Both the position numbers and the translations under genes were made by a program. 26,803 bases of DNA from a virus: positions 1 to 26,803 of IMG/VR virus record IMGVR_UViG_3300017762_000063. One strand, given 5' to 3'. This document shows, piece by piece, positions 15,500 to 23,438 of this stretch (positions are counted from its first letter, which is position 1; each line of letters begins with the position of its first letter). Below the pieces are notes generated by a model that had not been told where the DNA came from, ran no database searches, and worked only from the letters and a program-made list of their open reading frames with translations.

Positions 15500-17509
15500 T
15501 CACAAATCAAATGTGTTCATGCGCGGATAAAGCGCCAGAACAGTCATTGGTAGGGGCTGTGATTGCCGCACATAAATGCGATCACCTTCAACGAAACCGC
15601 CTTCAAACTCGATTTCTTTGTCTCCTGTAAATAATGGCACAGCTTCGTCCATATTCATAGAGCTGTCTCTGAAAAATATTCTATCGGCACTTGCCGAGTC
15701 GCTACCCACCTCCGCACCAACTGTCTCGTGAAACCGCACAGTGATGTCGTGAATGCGCTTTGGTTTGCCCTGGGAGGTTCCATCTTGCGACCCAGACTCC
15801 AATCTTAATGTTTGCATTTCACTTGTGTAACCAAACCCAACAGCACCCGTTGTGGCGGAAAAGTCTAACGTCACCCCGCCGCCTGAAACTGTCTTGTCAG
15901 CATGTGTGGCGCCGTTGGCTAATATTGAAAGCTCTTCGCCCTCTAAGTGATACAAGCCAGAAAGAGTTGTGGTTGCAGAGCCGGAGTAAACCAAGCCGCT
16001 GTCAACAAAGAAAGCCGCAGTAGTGTCGCTACCAAAGCCAAATGTTTTCATTACCTCAACATATTGTTTGGTCACGCCGTTGATTGTCCGCTTCACGATC
16101 ATGTAAAGCTCATCTTCACCGCTATCTGTCGGCAAGGTAACGATGCTTTCAACTTTAGCCTGACCGCCGCCAAACGCCCCGCCTATAATATGTTTGTGCC
16201 AAGCAACAATTTCTTCCTCACGGCGGTAAGTCAGACCAAGCAAAGTGCCGTCAGTGCGGCGCGCCCAGATAATGCTTTCAGGCTCTTGTTGGTACGCAAA
16301 CTCTTTTATGCCCCCTTCAGTCAGATGCTCTGACAGAATTGTAATATCAGGAGCTGCGTAGCCAGCAACATCCACTTCACCAATATAACGGAACTCGCGC
16401 ACCTTGCGCGCGCCACGCTGGGCAAAAAGTGTAACGTCAGCAACTTGGACAACCTCGCTGTCAATACAGCCATAGTTAGAATACTTGCGTATCACTGTCT
16501 GTGTTGGAGTTACCGGCCCACCATTAGTTGTCGTTAAGACATATTCGCCACCAGATGTGCCAATGTTCAAAATGCGCGTGGCGGACAGGTAGCGGATTGC
16601 GTTAACTTTGTTCGAAGCAATGGTGTAGATCAGAGCATCATTGTCAGAAGTGCCAGTGTGAAAATTTAAATAGTCAGCACTTTTAGAAAACCACAACGTC
16701 TGAGGATTGTTGTTGGTTGCCGCGAACACAAGGCGCTGCTCAAAGAACGTGACAACACTAGGGTAATTGTCAGAGCTTGTCAGTGTGGGCGTGTCGTTTT
16801 CATTAATTACCGGCGTGGCAAATGTCCAAGCATTGTGGTCGGTACGGGATAACGTGCGGACGGCGTGACTAGGATGCACTAAGTACATAACGTCCGCAGA
16901 TTGTGCAAATCGCACATCGTTTATTTGCGCAGAGGTATAAGGCGTTGCAACCTCAAAAAGCTTGTCAACACTAACGCCGGAACCAGTGTAAGTTGTAAAA
17001 CCTGTAGTATTAATGGCATTGCCAAACAAGTCGGTTAGCGTAAACGTGTTAGCGGTAGAGTTTGCAATAAGATAGTTTCGAGCAACTAGCTCGGTCATAC
17101 CACCGCCTGTGTTGTACAAGTAAACCTCATCTCCATTGGTAAGACCATGAGAACTACTTGTAAAAACGCCAGGATTAGCTTTTGTAATTCCTGAAACATT
17201 TTTTTCGCTGTCAGTAAGAACTTGCAAACCATTGCGGAAAACACGCATGTACTGATCGCCAAACTCTAGCGCGTATGTATCTGACGTTTTGAACTCAAAA
17301 GGAATTAGGCGAGTAACGTCTGAGCTGTCTTTTACCTCACCTAAGTATTCTGTACCTGGGCGCCGCGTAACGCCGCCGTGAGGCTGCACAATCATATTAG
17401 TCAGATTAGACAAGCCCTCGCGATACTTCTCAATCGTAACGCGCCCCTCAAGGCGCGGAGAAATTTCGCCGGCTGTAAATGTGCTAATCGCTGGGGCTGA
17501 TCGCGCCAT
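15500..17509 (-). CDS. Tail tubular protein B / tail nozzle
   Basis: The 669-aa product is the nozzle protein of short-tailed phages (T7 gp12 counterpart). It begins A-R-S-A-P-A-I-S-T-F-T-A-G-E-I-S-P-R-L-E-G-R, followed by Y-R-E-G-L-S-N-L-T-N-M-I-V-Q-P-H-G-G-V-T-R-R-P-G-T-E-Y. This start is diagnostic of tail tubular protein B families in marine podoviruses. The remainder is beta-rich with repeated N-x-T/S and F-A-x-S-x-D motifs (V-R-F-A-Q-S-A-D-V-M-Y-L-V-H, L-W-F-S-K-S-A-D-Y-L-N-F), as in beta-propeller nozzles. It ends L-A-L-Y-P-R-M-N-T-F-D-L. The start overlaps the tail tubular A stop (TAATG). It forms the lower tube and attaches the fibres. Confidence 0.9.
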   Translation of the reverse strand: MARSAPAISTFTAGEISPRLEGRVTIEKYREGLSNLTNMIVQPHGGVTRRPGTEYLGEVKDSSDVTRLIPFEFKTSDTYALEFGDQYMRVFRNGLQVLTDSEKNVSGITKANPGVFTSSSHGLTNGDEVYLYNTGGGMTELVARNYLIANSTANTFTLTDLFGNAINTTGFTTYTGSGVSVDKLFEVATPYTSAQINDVRFAQSADVMYLVHPSHAVRTLSRTDHNAWTFATPVINENDTPTLTSSDNYPSVVTFFEQRLVFAATNNNPQTLWFSKSADYLNFHTGTSDNDALIYTIASNKVNAIRYLSATRILNIGTSGGEYVLTTTNGGPVTPTQTVIRKYSNYGCIDSEVVQVADVTLFAQRGARKVREFRYIGEVDVAGYAAPDITILSEHLTEGGIKEFAYQQEPESIIWARRTDGTLLGLTYRREEEIVAWHKHIIGGAFGGGQAKVESIVTLPTDSGEDELYMIVKRTINGVTKQYVEVMKTFGFGSDTTAAFFVDSGLVYSGSATTTLSGLYHLEGEELSILANGATHADKTVSGGGVTLDFSATTGAVGFGYTSEMQTLRLESGSQDGTSQGKPKRIHDITVRFHETVGAEVGSDSASADRIFFRDSSMNMDEAVPLFTGDKEIEFEGGFVEGDRIYVRQSQPLPMTVLALYPRMNTFDL

Positions 17510-18114
17510 TAGAACCTCGACTCAATAAATTCACTTGCCTCTATGCGTTGTGGCGCGCCCTCAGTGCCGTCAACAAATGCGGCTTGTTTTAGCTTGTCAG
17601 AGTATTCTGCCGCCATCATTTGCTTAACAGTGTTGGAGCCAGTGATAGCGTAGCTAACTTCAAACGCTATGGCCGCTGCCAAAGTGTCAACCAGGTTTGC
17701 GTCATACTCTTGCGGGTCTGTAACCCGAGCAACATACTTAATTTTGGCAATGCCTTCGTCAGAAAGTAGCTTGCGCCCCTCAATAACAAACGCAGGGCCA
17801 CCCGTGTTGTTGAACATATTATCTTGCGGGTAAGACAAGCTTCCATTGCTAAATTCTAAAACTCTTAAACAGTATGGATTTGTTGGCAAGTTAAACTGAT
17901 TTGCATAACCAAAAGCAGGTGATTCGCTTTCTTTTGCAAGCTCCGCTCTACGCAAAAGGCAGTTCCAAGGATGCGCTCGAAACACACTATCGCGCACACT
18001 GTCAAACCTTTGATTGATTAAGCGCGCCGGTTTGCTGTTTTCTTCAAAACTTGAAATGTTGTTCGCACCCAAGCTGTTCAGCGCGTAGTTTGCAATATCA
18101 ACCGTACTGGTCAT
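17509..18114 (-). CDS. Tail tubular protein A / adaptor
   Basis: This 201-aa protein is the counterpart of T7 gp11, the ring that joins portal to nozzle. It begins with D-I-A-N-Y-A-L-N-S-L-G-A-N-N-I-S-S-F-E-E, followed by N-Q-R-F-D-S-V-R-D-S-V-F-R-A-H-P-W-N-C. The A-L-x-x-L-G / V-R-D-x-x-(L/F)-R-x-H-P-W-N signature is characteristic of this family. A later F-N-L-P-T-N-P-Y-C-L-R-V and W/Y-rich region also fits. GGAGAG is five bases before the ATG. A hairpin terminator lies in the short gap upstream, so it may be expressed at a lower level than the capsid genes. Confidence 0.88.
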   Translation of the reverse strand: MTSTVDIANYALNSLGANNISSFEENSKPARLINQRFDSVRDSVFRAHPWNCLLRRAELAKESESPAFGYANQFNLPTNPYCLRVLEFSNGSLSYPQDNMFNNTGGPAFVIEGRKLLSDEGIAKIKYVARVTDPQEYDANLVDTLAAAIAFEVSYAITGSNTVKQMMAAEYSDKLKQAAFVDGTEGAPQRIEASEFIESRF

Positions 18115-18130
18115 CAGCTCTCTCCATGTG

Positions 18131-18155
18131 AAAAGAGGGGGCGGCTAACCGCCCC
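18131..18155 (-). terminator. Hairpin with short T run after the capsid/cement genes
   Basis: On the minus strand GGGGCGG, loop TTAG, CCGCCCC forms a perfect 7-bp GC stem, followed by CCTCTTTT. The T run is short (four), so read-through is likely. Its place between the highly expressed capsid/cement genes and the tail genes suits partial attenuation. Confidence 0.6.
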
Positions 18156-18162
18156 ACTCTCA

Positions 18163-18624
18163 TTAGTCTACCACATACTTGATAGTCACCTCAATGGTTC
18201 CAGTGCCAGCAGCACCGCCCATTGTTGCAGTAACAGTCACACCATCTTCGTTGGTGTCTGTAACTGTGCCGGAGCCTAAAGCAAGTGTCGCCAAGATATC
18301 CACCTTCTGTGCGCCGGTAGATGCAGCAGCAGCTTTATAAGCAGCAGCAGCGGCAGAAACAGCAGTGCCAGCAGAATTTGTATGCGCGGCATACCCCACT
18401 GACAATGTAGTTGAGCCACCAAGAGCATCGTGTGCAAGCGAGCCTTCAAGTAAGCGCGCTCCGTCTGGTAGGACAAACATCTCAATAACGTCACCAGACG
18501 CCAAAGAAGATGCTTCGTATGTGCCATGAGCTACGCGGATACGACCGCCAAGCTCATTTGCTTTGTTCATCACGGCTGGTGTTGCGCGTGAATTAGTACG
18601 TTGTGCTGAATATACAGTAGCCAT
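18163..18624 (-). CDS. Capsid cement/decoration protein (Bbp16-like)
   Basis: This 153-aa protein lies 12 bases after the major capsid gene. It contains A-N-E-L-G-G-R-I-R-V-A-H-G-T-Y-E, L-A-S-G-D-V-I-E-M-F-V-L-P-D-G-A-R-L-L-E-G and G-G-S-T-T-L-S-V-G-Y. That pattern is typical of the small beta-sandwich cement proteins encoded just downstream of Phage_capsid_2-type capsids (Bordetella phage BPP-1 Bbp16 type). An Ala-rich helix (A-V-S-A-A-A-A-A-Y-K-A-A-A-A-S) lies near residue 95, and a beta-rich C-terminus ends I-K-Y-V-V-D. AAGGAG is nine bases before the ATG. Expected role is stabilising the expanded head at the capsid surface. The family name is from memory. Confidence 0.75.
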   Translation of the reverse strand: MATVYSAQRTNSRATPAVMNKANELGGRIRVAHGTYEASSLASGDVIEMFVLPDGARLLEGSLAHDALGGSTTLSVGYAAHTNSAGTAVSAAAAAYKAAAASTGAQKVDILATLALGSGTVTDTNEDGVTVTATMGGAAGTGTIEVTIKYVVD

Positions 18625-18636
18625 TAATCAGTCTCC

Positions 18637-19497
18637 TTATTCGCTACACGCGATTTCGACAACTTTGGATTCTTCCATCCGTGTCGCACCGACAGACTGA
18701 CAATAATAGACCTGAGTTGCGTAGGATTTATCTGCGCGCTCATCAATCCGTGCTGCTGGCTCTTTACCAATAGCGCACTTGATGCCGTCAGATGCAAACG
18801 CAATCACTTGGCGGTCAGAGTTACTATCTGTGCCTAAGCGGTTTGAAACAATAAAGTTAAAACCAACAAACGTGTTGATCTCACCCATCGCCAAAGCTTT
18901 GACAGTGTTGTAATCGCTGGAAGTTACAGTTGTGTTGTTCAACAGATCAGAAACCTGTTTTGGAGAAACAAGAATGTTGCGCGCGATAGAAGGATCTACG
19001 TTGCCACTGTCAAGGATCTCTTTAGCTTCAACCAACTTAGCAATAGTCAAACCAGCAGATCCATGTGCGATCTTTTGGGCCGATGGTAGTGCTGTAGTAG
19101 TTGAACCGTCTTTGCCTGTTGAGGCGTTGCCGAGAGCTGCTGTGATGATAACGTCATCCATTGCGCGACCCATAGCTGCGGCAGCAGCACGGCTGTAAGT
19201 GGAAGTCGGATCAACGAGCAACCGCACTTTGTCCTGATCGTCGATCAGGTCGGCATATTCATAGTCAGACATAGTAACCATACGGCGTGAATGTGGTGTA
19301 TCCACAATCGGTGTGTCCGCATGACGCGAGGTGCGCAGGACAGCGGCTGCTGATCCCACTTGGTCAAAGAAAGCTTTTTCGCCATTCACGCTTTCCACAT
19401 CTACCGCATTACGCAGCAGAGAACCCATCTGCTGTGACAGCATCTGGATGTTTGCAGAAAACTGATTGACAAAAGCTGTAGTAATTTGAGTAGACAT
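18637..19497 (-). CDS. Major capsid protein (Phage_capsid_2-like, HK97 fold)
   Basis: The 286-aa protein starts S-T-Q-I-T-T-A-F-V-N-Q-F and contains E-S-V-N-G-E-K-A-F-F-D-Q-V-G, then P-H-S-R-R-M-V-T-M-S-D-Y-E-Y-A-D-L-I-D-D-Q-D-K-V-R-L-L-V-D-P-T-S. The R-R-x-V-x-x-x-D-Y-x-Y-A-D-x-I-D-D-x-D family signature identifies a phage capsid protein of about 290 aa, without the N-terminal delta extension of the larger HK97 capsids, as expected when a separate scaffold gene is present. A-A-A-A-A-M-G-R-A-M-D-D-V-I-I and W/F-rich C-terminal strands also fit. AGGAG lies eight bases before the ATG. No frameshift site was found at its end, so no T7-like 10A/10B pair is suggested. Confidence 0.9.
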   Translation of the reverse strand: MSTQITTAFVNQFSANIQMLSQQMGSLLRNAVDVESVNGEKAFFDQVGSAAAVLRTSRHADTPIVDTPHSRRMVTMSDYEYADLIDDQDKVRLLVDPTSTYSRAAAAAMGRAMDDVIITAALGNASTGKDGSTTTALPSAQKIAHGSAGLTIAKLVEAKEILDSGNVDPSIARNILVSPKQVSDLLNNTTVTSSDYNTVKALAMGEINTFVGFNFIVSNRLGTDSNSDRQVIAFASDGIKCAIGKEPAARIDERADKSYATQVYYCQSVGATRMEESKVVEIACSE

Positions 19498-19628
19498 TTC
19501 GTCATCTCCTAGCTTCGTTACAGTTACAATTGCTGCGCGTGGTTGTCCCTAAAGGGGCCGTGCTACTGCTTGGGGCAGCTAATCCGCTTGACTCACAAGC
19601 TTGATGTCGTGGGCCTAAAGGTTATCCA
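19498..19628 (-). promoter_or_regulatory. 131-bp leader before the capsid gene
   Basis: This is one of only a few sizeable gaps in an otherwise overlapping gene block. It holds two copies of CCTAAAGG (19548-19555 and 19614-19621) and a small hairpin GCTTG-TGAGT-CAAGC on the minus strand. A direct pair TGTAAC TGTAAC lies just before the AGGAG site. I see no clear sigma70 promoter or T-tailed terminator. A promoter or RNA-processing site that raises capsid expression is an inference from position. Confidence 0.35.
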
Positions 19629-20441
19629 CTATGACATGAGCGAAAATAGTCGCTGCGCTTCCGCAACATACGCATCATGTTCTGGATGCTGCGCATCCAA
19701 ATACGGCCCGTCTTGCCGCATAACCTCTTTCAGTTGACGCTGCGCCTCTTCTGGCGTCATTATCAACTCAGTCGGTTCACCGACCAGGTTATCCTCTCCG
19801 ATCTGATCTGCCAAGGCAGAAAACATTTTTATGATTTCTGGATGGTCTCCAAGCATTCGTCCATCCGAAAGCTGCACATCCTCAAACATGTCCATGCCCT
19901 TTTCGCCCAACAGCGTCCTAGCGGCGGTCTGAGCCATTCCTATGCGCTGTTCATACGCCTGTCCAAACTCTTGCCGCAAAGCTTGCTCGGACTCATACAC
20001 GGCGCTTTCAGCTCGCTTCTGAGCCTCTGCCTTGGAGCCTTCTCCTGAATCTACAATAAACTTAGCAAGTCGATCTACCTGCCGAGGTTGTAACCCCGCT
20101 TCCCACATAGCCTGCTTGAGGCCCGAAACAGCGGCCTCGTCCATGCCATCGCCTAAATTCATCTCATACGCATCAGCATTATCTGGCCGGCCAACAGAAT
20201 TGTAAGACTCATTGTACTGGTCATCCGTCCAGCTCTTGCCAGGCTTGGCAACTTTGTCGGCGCCGATCAGACGCTGGGCATTAACATAACTTTTTGCCAG
20301 ACTCGTTGGGTCTGTAAACGTCCGCAATGACGGCTCACCTCGCAAATCTTCTGGCAAACTGTCCAAAAAACCTACTGGAGCAGCTTCTGCTCCTCCTGCG
20401 ACTTCTTGAGATCCAGTATCTTGGATTGCCTCTTCGCTCAT
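19629..20441 (-). CDS. Capsid scaffolding protein
   Basis: This 270-aa protein is acidic, Gln/Glu/Ala-rich and largely helical. It opens with M-S-E-E-A-I-Q-D and an Ala/Gly-rich tail, followed by G-F-L-D-S-L-P-E-D-L-R-G-E-P-S-L-R-T-F and S-L-A-K-S-Y-V-N-A-Q-R-L-I-G. The L-P-E-x-L-R-x-x-P-S-L and A-K-S-Y-V-N-A-Q-x-x-I-G pattern is a reliable mark of scaffolds in short-tailed phages. A long helical region covers 130-190, and the end P-E-H-D-A-Y-V-A-E-A-Q-R-L-F is helical. It sits directly before the capsid gene and overlaps the preceding gene by ATGA. Its role is to direct procapsid assembly and then leave. Confidence 0.88.
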   Translation of the reverse strand: MSEEAIQDTGSQEVAGGAEAAPVGFLDSLPEDLRGEPSLRTFTDPTSLAKSYVNAQRLIGADKVAKPGKSWTDDQYNESYNSVGRPDNADAYEMNLGDGMDEAAVSGLKQAMWEAGLQPRQVDRLAKFIVDSGEGSKAEAQKRAESAVYESEQALRQEFGQAYEQRIGMAQTAARTLLGEKGMDMFEDVQLSDGRMLGDHPEIIKMFSALADQIGEDNLVGEPTELIMTPEEAQRQLKEVMRQDGPYLDAQHPEHDAYVAEAQRLFSLMS

Positions 20442-20647
20442 TGTTTTTCCTTTTCTTCGGTCAGCATACGGACAATCAGCAGCACCGCTGCGCGCTGACC
20501 TTCATTGAATGCAGTTTCATAAGGATTGTCCGAAAACGTGGTTGTCTCATAACCAAAACGAGTTTTGAGATCCGCCATAACTATTGCACCGTCATCATTG
20601 TTAAACGTGCGCCGGTAAGCTAACTTTAAATCTTCAATCTGCTTCAT
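20438..20647 (-). CDS. Bbp19-like small phage protein
   Basis: The 69-aa product reads Y-R-R-T-F-N-N-D-D-G-A-I-V-M-A-D-L-K-T-R-F-G, then Y-E-T-A-F-N-E-G-Q-R-A-A-V-L-L-I-V-R-M-L. The Y-R-R-x-F-x-x-x-D-G-x-x-V-x-x-D-L and F-x-E-G-Q-R-x-x-V-L-x-I-x-x-M-L signature matches the small family named after Bbp19 of Bordetella phage BPP-1, typically placed between portal and scaffold, as here. Its function is not established. It overlaps the portal stop (ATGA) upstream and the scaffold start (ATGA) downstream, so the three products are probably made in a fixed ratio. Confidence 0.8.
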   Translation of the reverse strand: MKQIEDLKLAYRRTFNNDDGAIVMADLKTRFGYETTTFSDNPYETAFNEGQRAAVLLIVRMLTEEKEKQ

Positions 20648-22245
20648 TGCTCAACAGCCCCCGCAGCCTTAACCAATGGAGCAACATTTCCAGCAGCCTC
20701 TGCTGCCATCATTTCACGCTGCATGCCCTCTTGCACACGAGCTTGCTCGGCCTGCTCTCGACGAACCTGCTCAACCTCATCAGAACCCCTGATAACACGA
20801 GCAGGCAGACCCGCAGTCTCAACCAAATACTGAACCATCTTGTCGCCGTCCAAGTAATCCGTAACAGGCGCAACCTCGCTAACTTGTAGCAAAATCTCAA
20901 ACCCGCGCAGCATTGCTTGCAGGTCTGTAAGCTTCTGAGCTTTAGCAAGTGGAGAAACGTATTCAATATCAATGCTTTGGCCTTGAAGTTCTTCAGGTGG
21001 CTCTGGAAGCAAGCCAGCCCTAAGAAGTAATGCAAAAGAACGGTCGATCAAAGGCTGTAGCAACTCAGCTTGCAACCGCCCTAAGACAGGGCCAAGCAAC
21101 CGCATTTTTTCTTCGTTTCTTTGCAAAACCTCAGTGGCCGTCATATTCGCGCCTTGTCCTAACAACAACTGATCCACATAAAACGCCTGCCGGATTGCGT
21201 CTCGGCGCTGCTCTTCCATATTTAAACCTAAAGGATTGTTTGCCCCAATGTTTAAAGGCTCCAGGCGATCCCGTGTACCAGAGCGGTAGAAGTTTAGAGA
21301 ACCTGGTGTTGTGCGGACAGGCATCATAAAACCGTCATCAGGAACCATCAAAGGTGGATCAATTTGCTTTTGAGCCGCCTTGATTGTTGTTTCAGACATC
21401 TTGTTTAACATCTTAACATCAGGCAACGCAGTCATTGCCGGTGATCGGCCATAAGTCGAAACGCTGTCTTTTACAAAACGCGGACACATAAACGGAAACT
21501 CGTCAAATCCACCCTCTGAAAGCAATTCCCTATTGTCAGCCAAGTAATAAACAGACGCAACAGGCTTGTTCTTAGCTAACTTGCCAGACGCCTCTGCGCG
21601 AGGGAAAACAACGTGGACAACCTCATGCTCCTTGTAAGGATCATCTTTTAAATCTTTTTCCACCTGACGCGGCATCTTAACGCCTGGGAACTGCATAGCA
21701 ATCGCCCGAGCCGTCAGCTTGAACTTGCGATAAACAGTGTCAACCCTGCCACTAGGATCTTCACTTATACAAACCTCGGCAATGTGGCGACACGCAAATC
21801 GAAGCCCATCTTCCTCAGACTCAACGTAAAAAGACCCCGTGCCAAAAACAACCAAATCATAATACAGCTCATGGATCTCTTGCTGAAAGTTAGACCGATT
21901 AAAATGCTGGTACATTTGATCCATGCATATCTCTAACCACTCATTCGCAGCATCGTCACGCTGCAAGCCGGCGTCACGGTAACGCATTGCAAACCAAGGC
22001 GTACTAGGAGAGGTCAGCATGCCGTGCAAAGAAGACGCCAACAACTCAACAGCGTGAATGGCCGTGCCGTCAAAAATTCTTTCAGTACGCTTATCTCCCT
22101 GTGTGCGCTTTTTTGTAATGTCAGCCTTGCGAGGCAACATAAAATCAGCAAGCTCTTGCCAGTGGGACTCCCAATTGGATCGCTGGCTTTGTAAAGTCTT
22201 GTATCGCTTGTCTAAACGGGCAACTAAAGGGTTTACTTCTGCCAT
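20644..22245 (-). CDS. Portal / head-tail connector (T7 gp8-like)
   Basis: This 533-aa protein begins with L-D-K-R-Y-K-T-L-Q-S-Q-R-S-N-W-E-S-H-W-Q-E-L-A-D-F-M-L-P-R-K. That is the classic start of the T7-type head-tail connector family. It continues with I-F-D-G-T-A-I-H-A-V-E-L-L-A-S-S-L-H-G-M-L-T-S-P-S-T-P-W-F. Further family features are D-Q-M-Y-Q-H-F-N-R-S-N-F, Y-G-R-S-P-A-M-T-A-L-P-D-V-K-M-L-N and Q-I-D-P-P-L-M-V-P. The C-terminal end is Gln/Glu/Ala-rich, probably the helical barrel. Length is typical (T7 gp8, 536 aa). It starts with TAATG coupling to the small gene upstream and forms the dodecameric ring through which DNA is packaged and ejected. Confidence 0.95.
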   Translation of the reverse strand: MAEVNPLVARLDKRYKTLQSQRSNWESHWQELADFMLPRKADITKKRTQGDKRTERIFDGTAIHAVELLASSLHGMLTSPSTPWFAMRYRDAGLQRDDAANEWLEICMDQMYQHFNRSNFQQEIHELYYDLVVFGTGSFYVESEEDGLRFACRHIAEVCISEDPSGRVDTVYRKFKLTARAIAMQFPGVKMPRQVEKDLKDDPYKEHEVVHVVFPRAEASGKLAKNKPVASVYYLADNRELLSEGGFDEFPFMCPRFVKDSVSTYGRSPAMTALPDVKMLNKMSETTIKAAQKQIDPPLMVPDDGFMMPVRTTPGSLNFYRSGTRDRLEPLNIGANNPLGLNMEEQRRDAIRQAFYVDQLLLGQGANMTATEVLQRNEEKMRLLGPVLGRLQAELLQPLIDRSFALLLRAGLLPEPPEELQGQSIDIEYVSPLAKAQKLTDLQAMLRGFEILLQVSEVAPVTDYLDGDKMVQYLVETAGLPARVIRGSDEVEQVRREQAEQARVQEGMQREMMAAEAAGNVAPLVKAAGAVEQ

Positions 22246-22460
22246 TATTTTATCCCATAATTTGTCATCAATGTTCGCTTAGGTCGCGTCTTACTGTCTT
22301 TAATACCGCTAACCGAACCGCCCTGCGTCCGGCCCGCCATCTTTTGTTGCGCACGTTCCAAAGGATCAACAGTAGACTGACCTAGCAACGCAGCAGGCTG
22401 GGCGGCACTGCCACCCATAATACCTGCAATGTTGCTAAGTTTCTTTTTTTTAATAAGCAT
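22245..22460 (-). CDS. Small basic protein of unknown function
   Basis: A 71-aa protein with a run of Lys at the start (M-L-I-K-K-K-K-L-S-N), then I-A-G-I-M-G-G-S-A-A-Q-P-A-A-L-L-G, and a basic end (K-T-R-P-K-R-T-L-M-T-N-Y-G-I-K). I chose the ATG at 22460, five bases after the previous stop; a TTG at 22472 would overlap that gene. The stop shares one base with the portal start (TAATG). Small basic proteins at this position occur in T7-like phages as minor virion or tail-assembly components, but I recognise no family. Confidence 0.55.
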   Translation of the reverse strand: MLIKKKKLSNIAGIMGGSAAQPAALLGQSTVDPLERAQQKMAGRTQGGSVSGIKDSKTRPKRTLMTNYGIK

Positions 22461-22464
22461 AATG

Positions 22465-22965
22465 CTATCCAATCAATGACCGGCGGCGGCGTTTTTTCGG
22501 GTCAGCTTCATCACTCGCAAGCAAACCGCTGGGTGACGTAAGAATGGTCGATTGACTTCCTTGATTGGCAACCTCCAAGGCATCGTCTTCTGCGCCGCCA
22601 ACAGAAGTGGAAAAGTCAGTATCCCCAAACGCTGCATCGCCAGCAGCCTCAACAGCATCAGAACTAGGAGCCGACGAAACAGGCGCAGAAGCAGGAGATG
22701 GTGCTGGTGCTGAAACAACAGGCCCCGATGTAACATCGTTCTTGTCTTTCAGCATGTTTGCCATGTTTCTTTCAGCTATCTCTCTGGACCTACGACCGCG
22801 CTCGGGGAGATCTCGTTCATACACATCGTTTTTAGGCTCTAAACCTAGATCCATTTTTAAAGTAGTCAAAACGGAATTTGCCGGTTGATTCATAGTAGAA
22901 CCTTTTGGCGCGCCATTTCCGCCGCCAGTTGGATCTTTAGGCGCACTGCTAAAACAACCTGACAT
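22465..22965 (-). CDS. Probable minor virion protein, disordered, basic C-terminus
   Basis: The 166-aa product is low in hydrophobic residues and rich in Gly, Ser, Pro, Ala and Asp, so it is mostly disordered. Residues about 35-75 form a charged helical part (L-K-M-D-L-G-L-E-P-K-N-D-V-Y-E-R-D-L, then R-G-R-R-S-R-E-I-A-E-R-N-M). The end has the pattern S-T-I-L-T-S-P-S-G-L-L followed by K-K-R-R-R-R-S-L-I-G. A terminal T-I-L-T-x-x-x-G-(L/V)-x-(basic)-x-L-(I/L)-G is common in short proteins encoded near terminase and portal genes of many phages; their role is unknown. An early Cys (M-S-G-C-F) is too close to the start to be a lipobox. The ATG at 22965 shares a base with the GNAT gene stop (TGATG) and has AAAGG six bases upstream. 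Confidence 0.6.
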   Translation of the reverse strand: MSGCFSSAPKDPTGGGNGAPKGSTMNQPANSVLTTLKMDLGLEPKNDVYERDLPERGRRSREIAERNMANMLKDKNDVTSGPVVSAPAPSPASAPVSSAPSSDAVEAAGDAAFGDTDFSTSVGGAEDDALEVANQGSQSTILTSPSGLLASDEADPKKRRRRSLIG

Positions 22966-23438
22966 CACAAAACCTTTCTATACTCAGAGCCAACAGGCTC
23001 ATAACCAAACCGTTCGATCAACTTGTTAGACCTAGACATGGCAATTCCAGATGAAGTACCGCCGACTAAAAATTTAGCCTCTTTGCCAGATGCCCAGATT
23101 TCAAACATCTTTAACAACCTCAAACCAGACATGCCACCACGGCACTCAGGCAAGACATACCACAGATTTGTCTGGGCTGACAATGTTTTTGAAAAATACA
23201 AGTTATATAACCAGCCAGATATAAAACCAACTACCTTGCCGCCTCGCTCCGCAACACCCAAAAAACAATCGTCACTGCTATAAAGCCAAGACAAATGAGC
23301 AGCAAAAACAGAATCGTCAAAAGGAATATCGCTTAAATCAGTTTCTTGATGAAAGATCTTGCACATATCAAACAAAACAGCAAAATCATTACGATCCGCC
23401 AGCCTATAAGTCGATACATCACGCCGCAAATGGATCAT
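22965..23438 (-). CDS. GNAT-family acetyltransferase-like protein
   Basis: The 157-aa product has the GNAT layout: Y-R-L-A-D-R-N-D-F-A-V-L-F-D-M at about 11-25 (strand 1 and helix 1), F-L-G-V-A-E-R-G-G-K-V-V-G-F-I-S-G at about 59-75 (strands 2-4), then N-L-W-Y-V-L-P-E-C-R-G-G-M-S-G-L-R-L-L at about 91-109. The C-R-G-G-M-S-G loop stands where the family's acetyl-CoA pyrophosphate-binding R/Q-x-x-G-x-G/A lies. It ends I-E-R-F-G-Y-E-P-V-G-S-E-Y-R-K, the usual GNAT C-terminal strand pair. It overlaps the end of the large terminase by 20 bases. Similar small acetyltransferases appear in the packaging block of several marine podoviruses. Substrate is unknown; it could acetylate a phage virion or host protein. 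Confidence 0.75.
   Translation of the reverse strand: MIHLRRDVSTYRLADRNDFAVLFDMCKIFHQETDLSDIPFDDSVFAAHLSWLYSSDDCFLGVAERGGKVVGFISGWLYNLYFSKTLSAQTNLWYVLPECRGGMSGLRLLKMFEIWASGKEAKFLVGGTSSGIAMSRSNKLIERFGYEPVGSEYRKVL

Noticed and set aside
18637-18680. T7-like frameshift at the end of the capsid gene
   Set aside because: No slippery heptamer precedes the stop, and the following gene has its own ribosome site and start.
19622-19630. TTATCCACT, one base off a DnaA box
   Set aside because: It is a single site overlapping the end of the scaffold gene, with no cluster around it, so chance occurrence is likely.
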